Below, piece after piece: positions 37,201-49,200 of a stretch of 64,000 nt of DNA (positions are counted from its first letter, which is position 1; each line of letters starts with the position of its first letter). The position numbers and the translations under genes were made by a program. Where the stretch lies: assembly GCF_016086655.4 (NCBI RefSeq), contig NC_052144.2, positions 34,007,896 through 34,071,895 of the forward strand, written 5' to 3'. The DNA comes from Lepeophtheirus salmonis (lineage: Eukaryota; Arthropoda; Copepoda; Siphonostomatoida; Caligidae). The notes under the pieces are model-generated. The model did no database searches. It was given only the letters and a program-made list of their open reading frames with translations, and was not told where the DNA came from.

Positions 37201-38579
37201 AGTTATGAAATGATCTTTTATTATATAGCTACTTTTGATTTAAGGTCATTCCAATAGGTCTATAAAGTGGGTCCATTTGTATCAATTAATGATAGTTTTA
37301 AATTTCTTTAAATTTAAATACAACTATATTTGGTGTATATTAACATCAAAAAAACATTCACATTTTGCTTTAATAATATAGGAGATAATACCACAACAAA
37401 TCCCGGGGTATTACCCCAAGTTTGCTTTATTTTGTATCTAATTATATATGTTTTAATTTTATCAAAATATAAATTAATTTCAATCACTCAACCTTCATTA
37501 AATATATAATTAGTAAGGGTTTAGACTTCAATGGATCGCCTGGTAATCAATAGAAGAAAGCCGATTACATATGTGGTGCGTCAAGATAAAAACGATATCA
37601 AACAAAAATCAAAAAAAGAGAAAAACTTAATTAATTTTTCTTTTTATATATACATATAGGTAAATATTTCATTGACATCTTTGAATCAGTTATAGGCTTT
37701 GTATTCAAATTACTTGTGTAAGTTAACATACTAAAGAATTTGAACTATAGTTTAGAACCTTTATTTTCTTTAAGAAACTTAAAATACGCCCGATATGGTC
37801 TTTCAAACAAAATCTGCCAATTTCTCATTCCTTTATTATGAAGCTTGGTATCTTTAGATGCAATTTGCGGTACCTATTGTATAAGAATACAAATGTAATC
37901 CACGCTAAATTAAAAAGAAGTTATTGTATCTTGCTTTTGTGATGACGGGTCACATATGTGAAAATTCTAGAAGTCGAACATTTTGACTTGAATCCAACAC
38001 TGCATATATTTACTATTATGTTGAACATATAATATATTGTACCTAAATGATTTTCTTTCCTTTTGTTTGTTTAGCTTAATATTTTTTTTTAGGGTGTTAT
38101 GTATTTTAAATTAGGATGGAATTATTATTATTAAGCTAGTGTAGGAATAAGATTTGACTTTTGAGGATAGTTAATCAATACATTAGACAAATATATAGTC
38201 AATTTAGTTTCCTATATCCTTTTTTTCAAATTTGAATTATCAAGTGTTACATGACTCATCATCATGCTGCTTTCCTATCTTTACAGTGGTTAGGCAGTTA
38301 AAGGCAAGAGTCGTTCCTTAACTAGGGAGATCTGCCACCTTCCAAGTGTGTCTGGCGGACATTGTATCTTGACTTACAAACTTGTAAATACCCCAGACGT
38401 CCTTTTTTTCCTCGGATTCCAAAAATGCTTCGTCACAAAAATATTATTAATACTTTTTTTTGCCTTGTCGCATCTTTGGGTTTTAGGGTCTTTCACATAG
38501 CTTACCAGTTACATTGAGCACCTTGGTGCTTCCACTTCGTCCGCTATTTTCCGCAACAGCGAATTAGATTTGTAGTCAT
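37201..38579. other. No gene recognised; one mariner terminus
   Basis: TTTAGACTTCAATGGATCGC at 37518 is a terminal sequence related to the right end at 31313. The remainder is AT-rich until the coding remnant at 38.58 kb. Confidence 0.45.
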
Positions 38580-39030
38580 GCCTGAACGTGAATGTAAGTT
38601 CACAGAAAAACTAATGTTTTCGTTTTGGCCATGATGCTTTGAAAACTGAGTCCATTACATGCAGAACAAGCACGTGCGTGTCAGGAGTAAATAAAAGTGG
38701 CAGCGATTTGGAAGCTAGCGTACACTCTGAAAAACACAAAACTGCAGCAAGAAGAGAGAGCTCGTCGAATACTTTTTTTTACTAAACTGCCACTTCTGTT
38801 ATGGCTGCAGAAGCTACCCTCGATTTTCACAAAATAAAGAATCACAAGAGCTACAGATCAAGTGACTGCATATCTAATTTGCTAAGAAAAAAGTTCCCAG
38901 ATTTTATGACAGCTTAAAAAATCTCAAGTGCTTGCACCAAGACCGAAGTCATTGTTAATTCCTTGATAGCCCCACATTGTGTCGATAGTTACTCTGAAAG
39001 TATTCGAAGAAATCCCTTTGTTTCATTTCA
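38580..39030 (+). pseudogene. hAT-like / transposon-derived coding remnant
   Basis: An ATG near 38579 begins MPERECKFTEKLMFSFWP. Further frames give SGSDLEASVHSEKHKTAARR, then AEATLDFHKIKNHKSYRSSD, CISNLL and ACTKTEVIVNSLIAPH. The series 'H..aKH..AA', 'tl.FH..kh..SyRs.DC.s.L' and 'CarTK.EAIv.nvlaP' is, from memory, the N-terminal layout of a hAT-like transposase-derived family common in arthropods. Several stops and shifts interrupt it, and the catalytic region is not seen. The mariner at 39,166 begins shortly after it. Confidence 0.5.
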
Positions 39031-39165
39031 TTTTTGACATTTGTATGCATTCGCATGGTCATAGTGTGAATGCTATACACTCCACCAACAAACAAAAAAC
39101 TGCAAAGAAGTGTCCTATTTTTTACAAACTCAAATATGGTAACCCTAATGTATCCTACATACATA

Positions 39166-40452
39166 CAGGATAGGGCAGCAAAACGTAGACTGTTAACTCA
39201 TGTTTATTTTTTCATTACAATCATAAGGTTTAGTGATTATTTTTTGATATTCTGTTTCCGCTGTCCTTTTTACATTTAAACAAACTATACAAATAATTTA
39301 GTCATTTCATTATTATGTGCAAGCAACAAGCAAAAAGGCAGTGCATCTCAGACTTAGATGCTGAAGTTGATGTGATGGCGACTACAGATATTGTTAAATG
39401 TTCTAAGAACATAATTTTTAAGTCGCCCAAGATGAAATAATAAAGAAAATACCTCTCCAGGATATTAAGAAGTGAAGGGCATAATTTAAAGAGCGATATG
39501 AAGTTATTGTTAAGTTTGGAGATGGATATAAAGAAGGATCCCATTAAGTCGATGAATCGCCTTGCCAACGACTTCTCTGTGGCTCTTAGAACCATCAGGA
39601 AGGCTATAAGTCACAACTTGGAATTATTTTCTTTCATTAGGGCCCCGACACCTTGTGACTGAGGGTATGAAAGCCAGGAGGCTCGAGAGGTACAAGAAAA
39701 TCATCACATGGATCAAAGCAAATAGGTCAATTGTGAAAACTTTCTCGGACAAGGAGATTTTCACAGTTAATCAATTCCACAACCACTGGAAAGACCGCTG
39801 GCTTGTGGAAACAAAAGAAGATGTCCAAAGATTTTACCACACCAAATATCCGGTCCAAAAAATGGTCCTCAGTGAAGTGGCCTTTGATGGAAAGAAGATC
39901 CCTCTGTTCTTTTTCATGGCTGGACAGAAAATCGACCACGAGGCCTACTAAAGTTGCTTAGATACACCATCTTGCGAAGGCTGAAGACCAACTATCTGGA
40001 GAGTAACTACGTCTGGAGTCAGGACGGCTCCCTCTCACACGTCCGCCAAGTGCAAAAAGTAATCCGCAGATAACATGGATCGATTCTAATTCAAATAAAT
40101 ATGGTCCCCTTCCTCACTTGATTTGACCCCACTGGAATTTTCTATATTGGGCACTTTAGAGAGAGAAACGAAGAGGACCTCACGCCCAAATGTGGACTAA
40201 CTGAAGTCCTTCATAGTGGCTGTATGAGACAACTTGTGAGAAGAGTTTGTCATCAACTCCTTATGACCTTCAAGCAACGTATAAAGGCTGTGATTGATTA
40301 TGAAGGTCGCCATATTGAGTGAAAAAAAGTTTTGCAAAATCCTTGTCAACATGTTTTGTAAACTTTCATTTTTTGCCTATTATAGAAAGTATAAAATTAT
40401 TGATGTATTTCTAAATTCATCTCTCGGGTACACGTTTTGCCACCCTACCTAC
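39166..40452 (+). mobile_element. Full-length mariner-type element, TA target, dead
   Basis: The left end CAGGATAGGGCAGCAAAACG and the right end, inverted as GTAGGTAGGGTGGCAAAACG, form terminal inverted repeats sharing TAGGG-GCAAAACGT. TA lies on both sides (39164-39165 and 40453-40454). Length is 1287 bp. These ends are unlike those of the 20.5-kb and 59.2-kb elements, so this is a different family. Confidence 0.8.
39330..40300 (+). pseudogene. mariner-type transposase, broken
   Basis: An early block (MDIKKDPIKSMNRLANDFSV then ALRTIRKAISHNL) is the second helix-turn-helix. After a frameshift, 39655-39951 encodes KARRLERYKKIITWIKANRS and then VKTFSDKEIFTVNQF, which contains the first catalytic Asp (FSDEK-type motif with Glu changed to Lys order). 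Next come KMVLSEVAFDGKKIPLFFFM and a stop. Later frames keep VRTAPSHTSAKC (second site, Asp lost) and LDLTPLEFSI (third site). Many stops; non-functional. Confidence 0.75.
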
Positions 40453-42596
40453 TATAGGAATGGACATTTTGCAAAGCCGGAGGAGTAGAAACCTTGTTAA
40501 TATCAGTTGTCTGTTATATTATTTTTGGGGAGAAAATGTAGTATTGCTAAATAGTGATATCCTAACTCCTAGCGTTTCGGAACTTTAATCATGGTTAGCC
40601 TCCTCTAGCAGCACCGGAATGCATTTGCAAGTGGAAGGTAGGACAGCAAATTATAAGATGGTGATGTTATATTCCCGGAACCTTACAATTTGATCATATA
40701 AATATTACACTTCGTCTAAAAAAAAGAAGATGAGCCTAGCCCCTATGGTTCTTGCCCCCTCGGTTTACTGACTATGAGTTGTTCTCTCTATAACGTTTTA
40801 TTATAAAAAAAAGCCATAGTCGAATCAAACAAAACAAAATGGAAATTATTATTCAAATACAATAAAATAAATAATAAAAAATCAAGCAGCAGGCGAGGGA
40901 AATAAACATTGCATTCCACTCTGTATCTAGCAAGGATTCCTGGTGCTTCCCTGAGCATCAAAGAAACGACTTAAATTCTCAAAATATACCCCTAACGCAA
41001 TTTGAAGTTTTTTTCAAGAAATTGGACTGATAAACTAATTTCTCAGGTTGTAAAATGTACAGGTGAAGTACTGAGCCAAAATGCAGTTTAAACTCTACCA
41101 GCACGGCATTTATAAGCACTAACAACCCCTTCTAATGTATTAGAATAAGAACCCGTCAATGGGTTGTTGGCTGCTGGTTCCTGAGGAAAGTTGAACTCTT
41201 CCACTGCCGCTTCCCTGAGCATCAAAGAACACTTCTAGTGTCCAAAATACACCCCGTCACATTAAATATATAGATATATGTTGATTTAGATCAATAATGA
41301 ATAAGTCAAATACTTTTTACACATAACTTGTACATGTGAAGTGCTAAAAAGTGCTATTTTAAAGCCACCATGGTCTTGAAGGCCAAAAAAAATGGTCACA
41401 ATAATCGTTTCTGGAGCCTCAAGAACCTACATGAAAAATATTAGCAAAATCCATCCATTGGTTTGGCTGTGATTGAAGGACAAACATACACACAGACATT
41501 CACATTAAATATGTATATAGATATATGTTGATTTAGATCAAAAATGAATAAGTCAAATACTTATGGACATAAAATGTAGTAAATTCAGTTGTTAACATTT
41601 TTGCCAGTTTAGCTTAATTTTGACTGGATCTAGTCCGATTTTTAACATGCCTACCCGAAACAATTATCATTTAGCCGATAGCCAGAAAATTTGGCAGATC
41701 TTTGTAATACTTTAGGTGATTTGTATCCGATTTCTAGTTATATCCGAAATATGCATAAATAACAAATTATGGGTTTGATTTTGAATGTGTAAATACTATG
41801 TACATTGATTACTTTAAAATGGAAAGTTTCAATGTTTTATCTAATAGCCAACCCAGGACCTATCAACTTTACCAGCTAACCCATGTGCAGCATAACGTTT
41901 TCAAATGTAGATGAGGGGGGTGAAGTAATAAGGCAACTTTTAAGAAGAGAAACCCAAATTGTATATCACTTGTAAATAGTATGTGGTACGAGATTAGATC
42001 AAAGTCAAGGCCTTGAACTAGATGTAAAAAAATATTCACCCCATTTTTGCCTTCGGTTTTTAAAATTAGTATATTTTGAGCCTTTTTTAGAAGTAAATAT
42101 AGCTGATTTTCCTTAAACCCACCTCGTAACACTAGTTGTCAGTATACGCCTGAAGTAAAACAACATTAGTGCAAGACATGTTCGGGGAAAAATGCGAATG
42201 TATAAAGCATTTTTGCTGACGTAATAAATTGCAAAATAAGTGAATAAAAAAGACTTAATATCTGCATTGAGTACTACTTGTAAATCATTTTATTTCTTGG
42301 CCTCATTTTGACATCCAATTTGACTTAATATTAAGAAAAAAAGGGTTTCAATGCAAATGAGATATACACTGATATTTGAATTAAATGAAAATAATATATA
42401 CTAAAAATGTCTGAATTTGTTTTTTTTGTTTTTTTTAATTAGGAAGAACAGAGTAGAATAATTAGAGAAAAAATATCTGATTACTTCCATTATAATATTT
42501 ATTTAGATTTTTTATCTATAATATCAAACAAGGCACATAAAAAATTTATTTAAGGATGTAAATAACATTTAATATATTTTAGGGTCAGATATAATG
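40453..42596. other. No gene; short direct repeats
   Basis: GCTTCCCTGAGCATCAAAGA occurs near 40946 and 41209. GATATATGTTGATTTAGATC followed by AATGAATAAGTCAAATACTT occurs at about 41273 and 41520. GTGATTGAAGGACAAACATA near 41469 is the tail motif of a widespread arthropod repeat (accaaat..atccatcc..gtgattgaaggacaaac), identified from memory. No reading frame of note. Confidence 0.5.
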
Positions 42597-43052
42597 AAAA
42601 TAGGTAATAGATCTTGTTCCACCAGCCCTGAGGGTCCAACCCCAGCACTAGACCTTCTACCAGGATGATGCCCCAAGGATTGCAAGAAATCCACACATCC
42701 AGAAAGCCGAAGCATGGATGAGAGGGAGATTTGAGTGGTATTGGATTACTACATGTGGTCCATTCTTGAGATCAGAGCTTGTGTGACCCTAACAAGAATT
42801 TGGACGGCCTGAAGGCCAAACTGGTGGCTGCCTGGGACTCCATCCCCGTCGACATAGCACTTCCAGTGTGCAAATCCTTTACAGAGACTTCGGGCTGTGG
42901 TCAAGGCTAAGGGCGGCCATTTCGATTGAAAGTTATCCCACATGTTTTTGAAACTTCTGTGAACCTATGTCTATAATTATATGCAAATTATGTAATTAGT
43001 TATATCATTAATACTTCTGTTAAACATTTAACAGAACATTCCGCGCACCCTG
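42597..43052 (+). pseudogene. Tc1/mariner transposase C-terminal remnant
   Basis: YQDDAPRIARNPHIQKAEAW near 42648 corresponds to the second-Asp block (QDDAP..ta). Frames later give KNLDGLKAKLVAAWDSIPVD, the C-terminal helix region. Stops and shifts separate them. The right end ACATTCCGCGCACCCTG at about 43050, inverted as CAGGGTGCGCGGAATGT, looks like a Tc1-type terminus. The left half is absent. Confidence 0.6.
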
Positions 43053-45072
43053 AATATAGCCAATCGTAGTGATGTACTTGATTAATGAGGAGTATTTTAT
43101 GTGTAGATTTGTCCTCGTTCTGAAATGGCATAATTGAGGTAAAAAATTTAAGAACCACTGCATTTTAATAAATATATATATTTAACCCTTAAACCCTATA
43201 GGTATCGTATTTTATGTATGAATTTTTGATTGGAGCAGTTTCACAATTTTTTGTACAATTACAAATATATAGTGAATGGAACGAAAAATAAACACTTCTT
43301 AATGATGAAAGTATTTCAATGTTGCAATCGTATTACGTAATCGAATAAGTATAAAACCGTGAGTTTTCAAAAAATTACAAATCTAATTTTAGAGATGATA
43401 CAGGAAAAAGAGCATTCATTTTTTTACAAGAACAATCAGCCAGTTACTTTAAATAACCCGAAATTCTCAATTTCTGACCAACTACAAATTTGTTACAAAA
43501 ATATTAGCAAGGAGTCTAATTTTGTCAAAGTCAAATAAAATTGACTAAATAATTTTTTTTAAGATTTAATAATAAAACATTAATAAATTTTGATTCCTAT
43601 TTATTATCTTGGTTTTATTTAAAAACATTTTTTTTTTTTTTTTTGGTCTTTCATCATTTAAATTGACTTATTTTTAGTATAAAACTGGACATTTTATGAA
43701 TTTATAAAAAAGTTCACGGACGCTCCCGACAAAATGTAAAAAGAGATATTGTCTGAGCAAAAGAGAACGGTTGGTCCCTGTAGCTTAGAGTCATGTTCCT
43801 AAACTTAAAATTTAAGTTTTTAACAATCTTTTTTTGCTTAAGAGAATTTGCCTCATAAATTGCCCTATTAATAGTCATGAAATTCGTGTGTATTTTGGGC
43901 ATGTTAAAAAAAGCAAAAATCAACAAGGTAACCCATTTACGATTTGAAGAATGTTTTGGAAGAGAACAGCTTAGCTGTCATGACGTTTAATTAGATCAGT
44001 TACAATTAGCTGTGATAAGGGAGGAGGGAAGAAGGAAATAAACAAAGACATTGGCAAGAATCCCCCCGATGTCGATTCTCAATTCTACACTGAGTGCAAC
44101 AAGGACTTACAATGATAACACTCCAAAAATCCTCAAGGTTTACTCTCTGCTTTTTATGAGCACATATGCATATTTTTTCAGGTTTTTAATACAATGGAAG
44201 GTAGTAGGAAAAAAGTTCACTACTTAGAAGTAAATTATTATGGCAACAGCTGAGGAAAAGACAATTCATTCTTCAGATTAACAATTCCAAAAAAGTGGTC
44301 CATCTACAAAATACATACAATTTAGATCCCTACCTATTAACTATAATATGTATAAGAAAGTCATTTGACAATAAATTTGACAGCTTCTTAGCAAACATTC
44401 AACTAACGTTGAGGTAGTTACTTGTTATATATTTTTATCAATTCAATGTAATAAATCTCCTATAATTGAGAACATTATATATATGATTAGTACAAGTTCA
44501 AATTGTATAAACAAATTATACAAGTGGCGATTTCTTTGTTTTAAAATGCATTATATAATTACAACATTGCGTTCTAACTAATAATTGATACTATCATTTC
44601 ATTTTGACTTATTAAAATTACATGATTATTATGTATTTATGAGTAATATAACTTTGGGCACTTTAACTTTATAATGTGACACAGAATACTTAGTATTCAA
44701 ATATTGCATTATCAGAATCTAAAAGATTATAAATCCTTCATTTAAAAATATTCATCTCATTTTTTAGTTCAACTTGCATCCTATGGACATTTGATTACTT
44801 AATTTTATAAAGTTTATGCAATATACAATGCATTTAGTAACATATAGTTATATATTAAACGTCTTGGTTTAAGTATTTGTAGTGTATCAACATAAAAACA
44901 ATCTTGAACAAAAATCAAGAAAAAGAAAACAACCCAATTTATCTTTAATTATCAGTCAGCCCAATATGCCATAAGTATATTTAATTCAATTATAGGTTTT
45001 TTATTCAAATTTGTGGGACAAATTGAGATACCCTAGAATTTTAGCTATCCTTTAGGACCTTTAATTGATTAA
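43053..45072. other. No gene recognised
   Basis: AT-rich. TTCACGGACGCTCCCG near 43712 is a decayed CAGGGGCG-family end preceded by T-rich body sequence. Confidence 0.5.
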
Positions 45073-45545
45073 CAGGGGCGTTGGCAGCTTGGTTTTTGGT
45101 TAAATTACAATGTTTAGGAAAAAAAGTGAAGTACACTCAAAAAAGTTAAATTAAAAAAAAATCATAAAAAATAAAATTTTTGGAAAAAAAAAAATTCAAA
45201 AATTAAATTTCAAATAAATAATATTAAATTTTTCGGAGAGAAATTTCAAAAATCCATAGTTAGTCACAAAAAATTCAAAAATGTAGAGCTGTTCAGAAAA
45301 AACTAAAAATTTTGAAAAAAAAAATTATAAAATTAAATTTCAAGCATAAAATTTTTTTGAAAAAAAAATTCAAATAGTAAAGTTTTCAAAGAAAAATTTC
45401 AAAAATCTATAGCTATTTACAAAAAAAATTAATCAAATTTTAAATATAAAATTATAAAAAAAAAAATTCAAATATTAATTTTTCTAGTAAAAATAAAAAA
45501 TTCCTGGATTGGGGGGCTACAGTCCTCTTCCTGGGGACACCCCTA
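45073..45545 (-). mobile_element. CAGGGGCG-family element, inverted copy
   Basis: Read on the minus strand it has the family order: GGGGTGTCCCCAGGAAGAGG, a CTGTAGCCCCCC head, the T-rich array with ATAGCTATAGATTTTTGAAA units, and the end CCAACGCCCCTG. The flanks give no clear target duplication. Confidence 0.7.
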
Positions 45546-46217
45546 ATTTGATGTACTTATATTGGGCCCCATATGCTCATTTTTAAATCAAATTAATTAA
45601 TTTATCAATCATTCTTTTATTGTGACTTTTCATTTTGACTACTTTAAATGCCACTTGGATTCAGTTCCAATGGGTTTATAATAATAATTGGTTTTCAGAT
45701 CATTTGTATGAGAATACAAATGTAATCCACACTCCATTTTGAGAAAAATCATTCTTGTCATCTTACTTTTGTATTGAGGAATAACAGGCCACATATTTAC
45801 ATATTTAATATCATAATTATAATACAAATGTACAGAGTTCTTATTAAGTTAATGCAATATGATGCATTTTGATAGTTGAATTATTGATTCATCCATAAAA
45901 GATAACATGAATTATTACATAACTACAATAATAGAATCATAAATAAAGTACATAGTATACATTACATATTTTTATGTTTAGCATAAAATGAATGTACTGT
46001 ATTGGCCGACTTGGGTGAAGAATTTTTCCCTTTTCATTTGTGTAGGGGAAGAGGGCGCGTCCTTTCCTTTACATAAACACTACAAAAAAAATAGTCACAT
46101 GTTTTACTTTTACAATTTGTACAAAAAGAAGAGCGTATTGTATTGTATTTGTAACACGAAACTCTAGGCCCAACCAACATCATCCATGGGAGGTTTGTGA
46201 ATGAGTGTAATGAAAGA
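45546..46217. other. Upstream region of the zinc-finger gene
   Basis: No coding features. It becomes less AT-rich near 46020-46080 (GGGGAAGAGGGCGCGTCC), just upstream of the first exon. A transcription start there is plausible, but no core promoter element is evident. Confidence 0.35.
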
Positions 46218-49200
46218 ATGTCGGATGAACCCGTAAAAAGGGCTCGAACTCTGGCCCTGACTCCAGTGTGTAGGCTGTGTGCCTCCTCTTCGGAAGAGCT
46301 GATCCAGATCTTCAGTAATGAAGGGATTCAGAAGGGACTCCCCGAGAAAGTGGCTCGTTGTTTGCCTATTTTGGTAAAGTCTGGAGAGAGGAGCGAGAAG
46401 CATCTCATTCCTCAACCCCTTTCACTTGTTTATAATTACTCTTTGGTTTTTGTGAATAGATATCCGAAAACGATGACCTTCCCACCACGATTTGTCCGCC
46501 TTGCTCACAAAAATTAGAGTCTGTTCGCTCTTTCTTCGAGTCCTGCTTCAACTCGAACCAAAGCTTGGTGATTCGCCTACGAAAAGAAAATGGAGTGACG
46601 GAAGTGACGGACTTGGAGACACAAGTCAACTTGTACGTTAGGCACTTCACTAATGGGCCCATTGCCTCCCCAATTAAGTTGGAGCCTTCTTCCTACTGTG
46701 ATGTAGACCTGAGTGTCCCCGAGGAGGAGCAGTTCGATGAAGAACTCGGAGAAGAAGAAGAAGAGGACTTGGAGGAGGATTTCGAAGAGGCGGACGAAGA
46801 AGATGAGTACGAACCAGATGAAGAGATGGAAGAGCAGGCATTACGGGAAAACAAGGACATGGATGGAGGTTAGAAAAAGAGCCCACACATATCCAGGAAT
46901 TTGTTGCGTTGTTTAGTTTGGTTTGAGATATTTCACATTCCTTATTTACGATCTCAATCCAAGTCCATACTCTCAATATCTGCTTAACAACGTGCTTATT
47001 CAATTTTTGTATATTAGTTTTCTTGATGTTCCTTATTTTCTTCTTTTGTAACACTAATTTGAATCATCCCTTTTAGTTAAGTGAAATCTTTTTTTATTGT
47101 AATATTTAGCTCATGCTTTATTTTACGGGGATGCATCTACACAAGAATCTTATTGATCATCCTAGAATGATCCTATGTAGCACATTTGTTTCAAACGAAT
47201 ATTATTATTCTTTTGCGATTGGCTTCTTTTTTTAGTTTGACTACTTGAAACGTACTGTTATTTTGGGCGAAAAAAGGTCATTACATTCACATTAATATAG
47301 TGCTTTGTATGGATTGCGAAGTGACGGGATGTTGAAAGACATTATTTGATTATTTGAACTTGATTTTCTTTCAGAATTCAAAATGCCAGATTCTACTCGT
47401 ATCCGAAGCAAACGGACTAGAGGACGGCCAAGAAAACCCTCAGTGTCTTACGATCCATATTTTGATGATTTTGATATTGACTATAATGCTCCTAGTCCTT
47501 CCAATGAATTGTCTCCTAAACCCAGTGCTTCAACAACTAATAGCTCACTTTCAAACAACAATGGCTCGAAGGAAAAGGTGGCTAAACGAGGAAGAAAACC
47601 ACTTGTATCTCTTTCATTAAAGACTTGTGCCGAATGTGGAGAAGAGTTTCAGGATCACGCTTCTAATTTAAATCATTGGAAAGAAAAACATCCAGACAAA
47701 GAAACGTTTTATAAATGTACTCATAAAGGATGTGATTTTGAGGTATGGCTCTGTTATATTTCTTGCGCTTAGAAGGGAATCATTCAAAATTATTTATTAC
47801 ATACGTTAATTATCATTTATAACTCATATTATTGTTTTTATTTTCAGAGTGTAATTTGATAATTTCGTTTAGATAGAATAGTTATAGTATCTATGGATTT
47901 AGAATTTGCTTAATTATTTTATAATTTATCTTTTCTTTCTTGGAAACGTATCTGAATCCTAAAGGATATATATTCTTAATTAGTTTTTTCAAAAAATACT
48001 TGCCATTTAATATCGTTTTTGATTCTATTTTATATATGTATTTCACATACCAACATATTCATTAGTGTTTGGATTCCTGTGTTATTCTAATTTTGAGTTT
48101 CTATGAGCATTTAGATAAATGAAAATTATTGAATTTTTCTATCAAACAATTTTTTTTTGACATTTGACGTTATTTTAGGATTTTAATTACTTTCTCTAAA
48201 AATATTAATAAATTTAAGATAAAAAATGTTTGCAAGTTAGACGTAAATATTTTTGATATAAATTCATCAAAACATATGATTTTATGTATTACAGAAGAGG
48301 AAGTTTGGGACTCAATGCTTATTTAGTCCTTTGAGTAATTTTAGATTAAATGCTATTAGATAAATAAATAATATAGACAATTTTTTGTAAACTTGAAAGA
48401 ATATGTGCTAAATATTTCTTCTCTTTTTTTTGTGTGTTCTAGTCGAAACAAACGGATGAAGTAAACAAACATCGCTTTCGGCATAAGGATAGGACGAAAT
48501 TGGCCGCGCGAAATTTATCTACGTGAGTATTTTTTTGACCATCAGGGAAAATTTTTCATGTGGTACTCCTTTAAAAATAGGATCTCTATTGTTACCCTGA
48601 GTATAATCTTCATAGTTGAATTCCGACAATACGATAAATCCTTCATGAAGAAGAGCTCTTCTTGAATGATTGGCTAGAATAAGAGAAATAAAAAAAAGTT
48701 TATTAATTCGTTTTGAAATTCATAGGTGTAAAACAAGTTGTTTGAAATACATTTTTGAATAAGGATGTCTTGAGCAAATTATTAAATTTATATATATATT
48801 TGCGTATTTGTACATATATACCAATAGACAATTTTCCTTAGATAATCAATATTTTTTGATGTGCAAAAAGTATTAATTAATTTTCCACTTTTTGAATTGA
48901 TTGATCTGTAAAACCCACACAATTCATGTCAAATTTGTTTTACTTTACCATTAATTGGCGACTTTAAATTGATTACTAATGTAGAAATATATTTTTCTTA
49001 ATTGATGCTCTTCTCCCCCTAACGATTATGTAATTAGTTCTCGGAACAGATTGCATGTATTTCACTTTTTTTATTATTTTATTTGTCTTTGTCATCACTC
49101 ATATAAGACGATAAAAGACAAGGTGTGTAAAAATCCTTACCCGTTGCTTCGACTATGACTGCCTGAAATCCCAGTTTTTTTGCAATTTTGAGTGTTTCTT

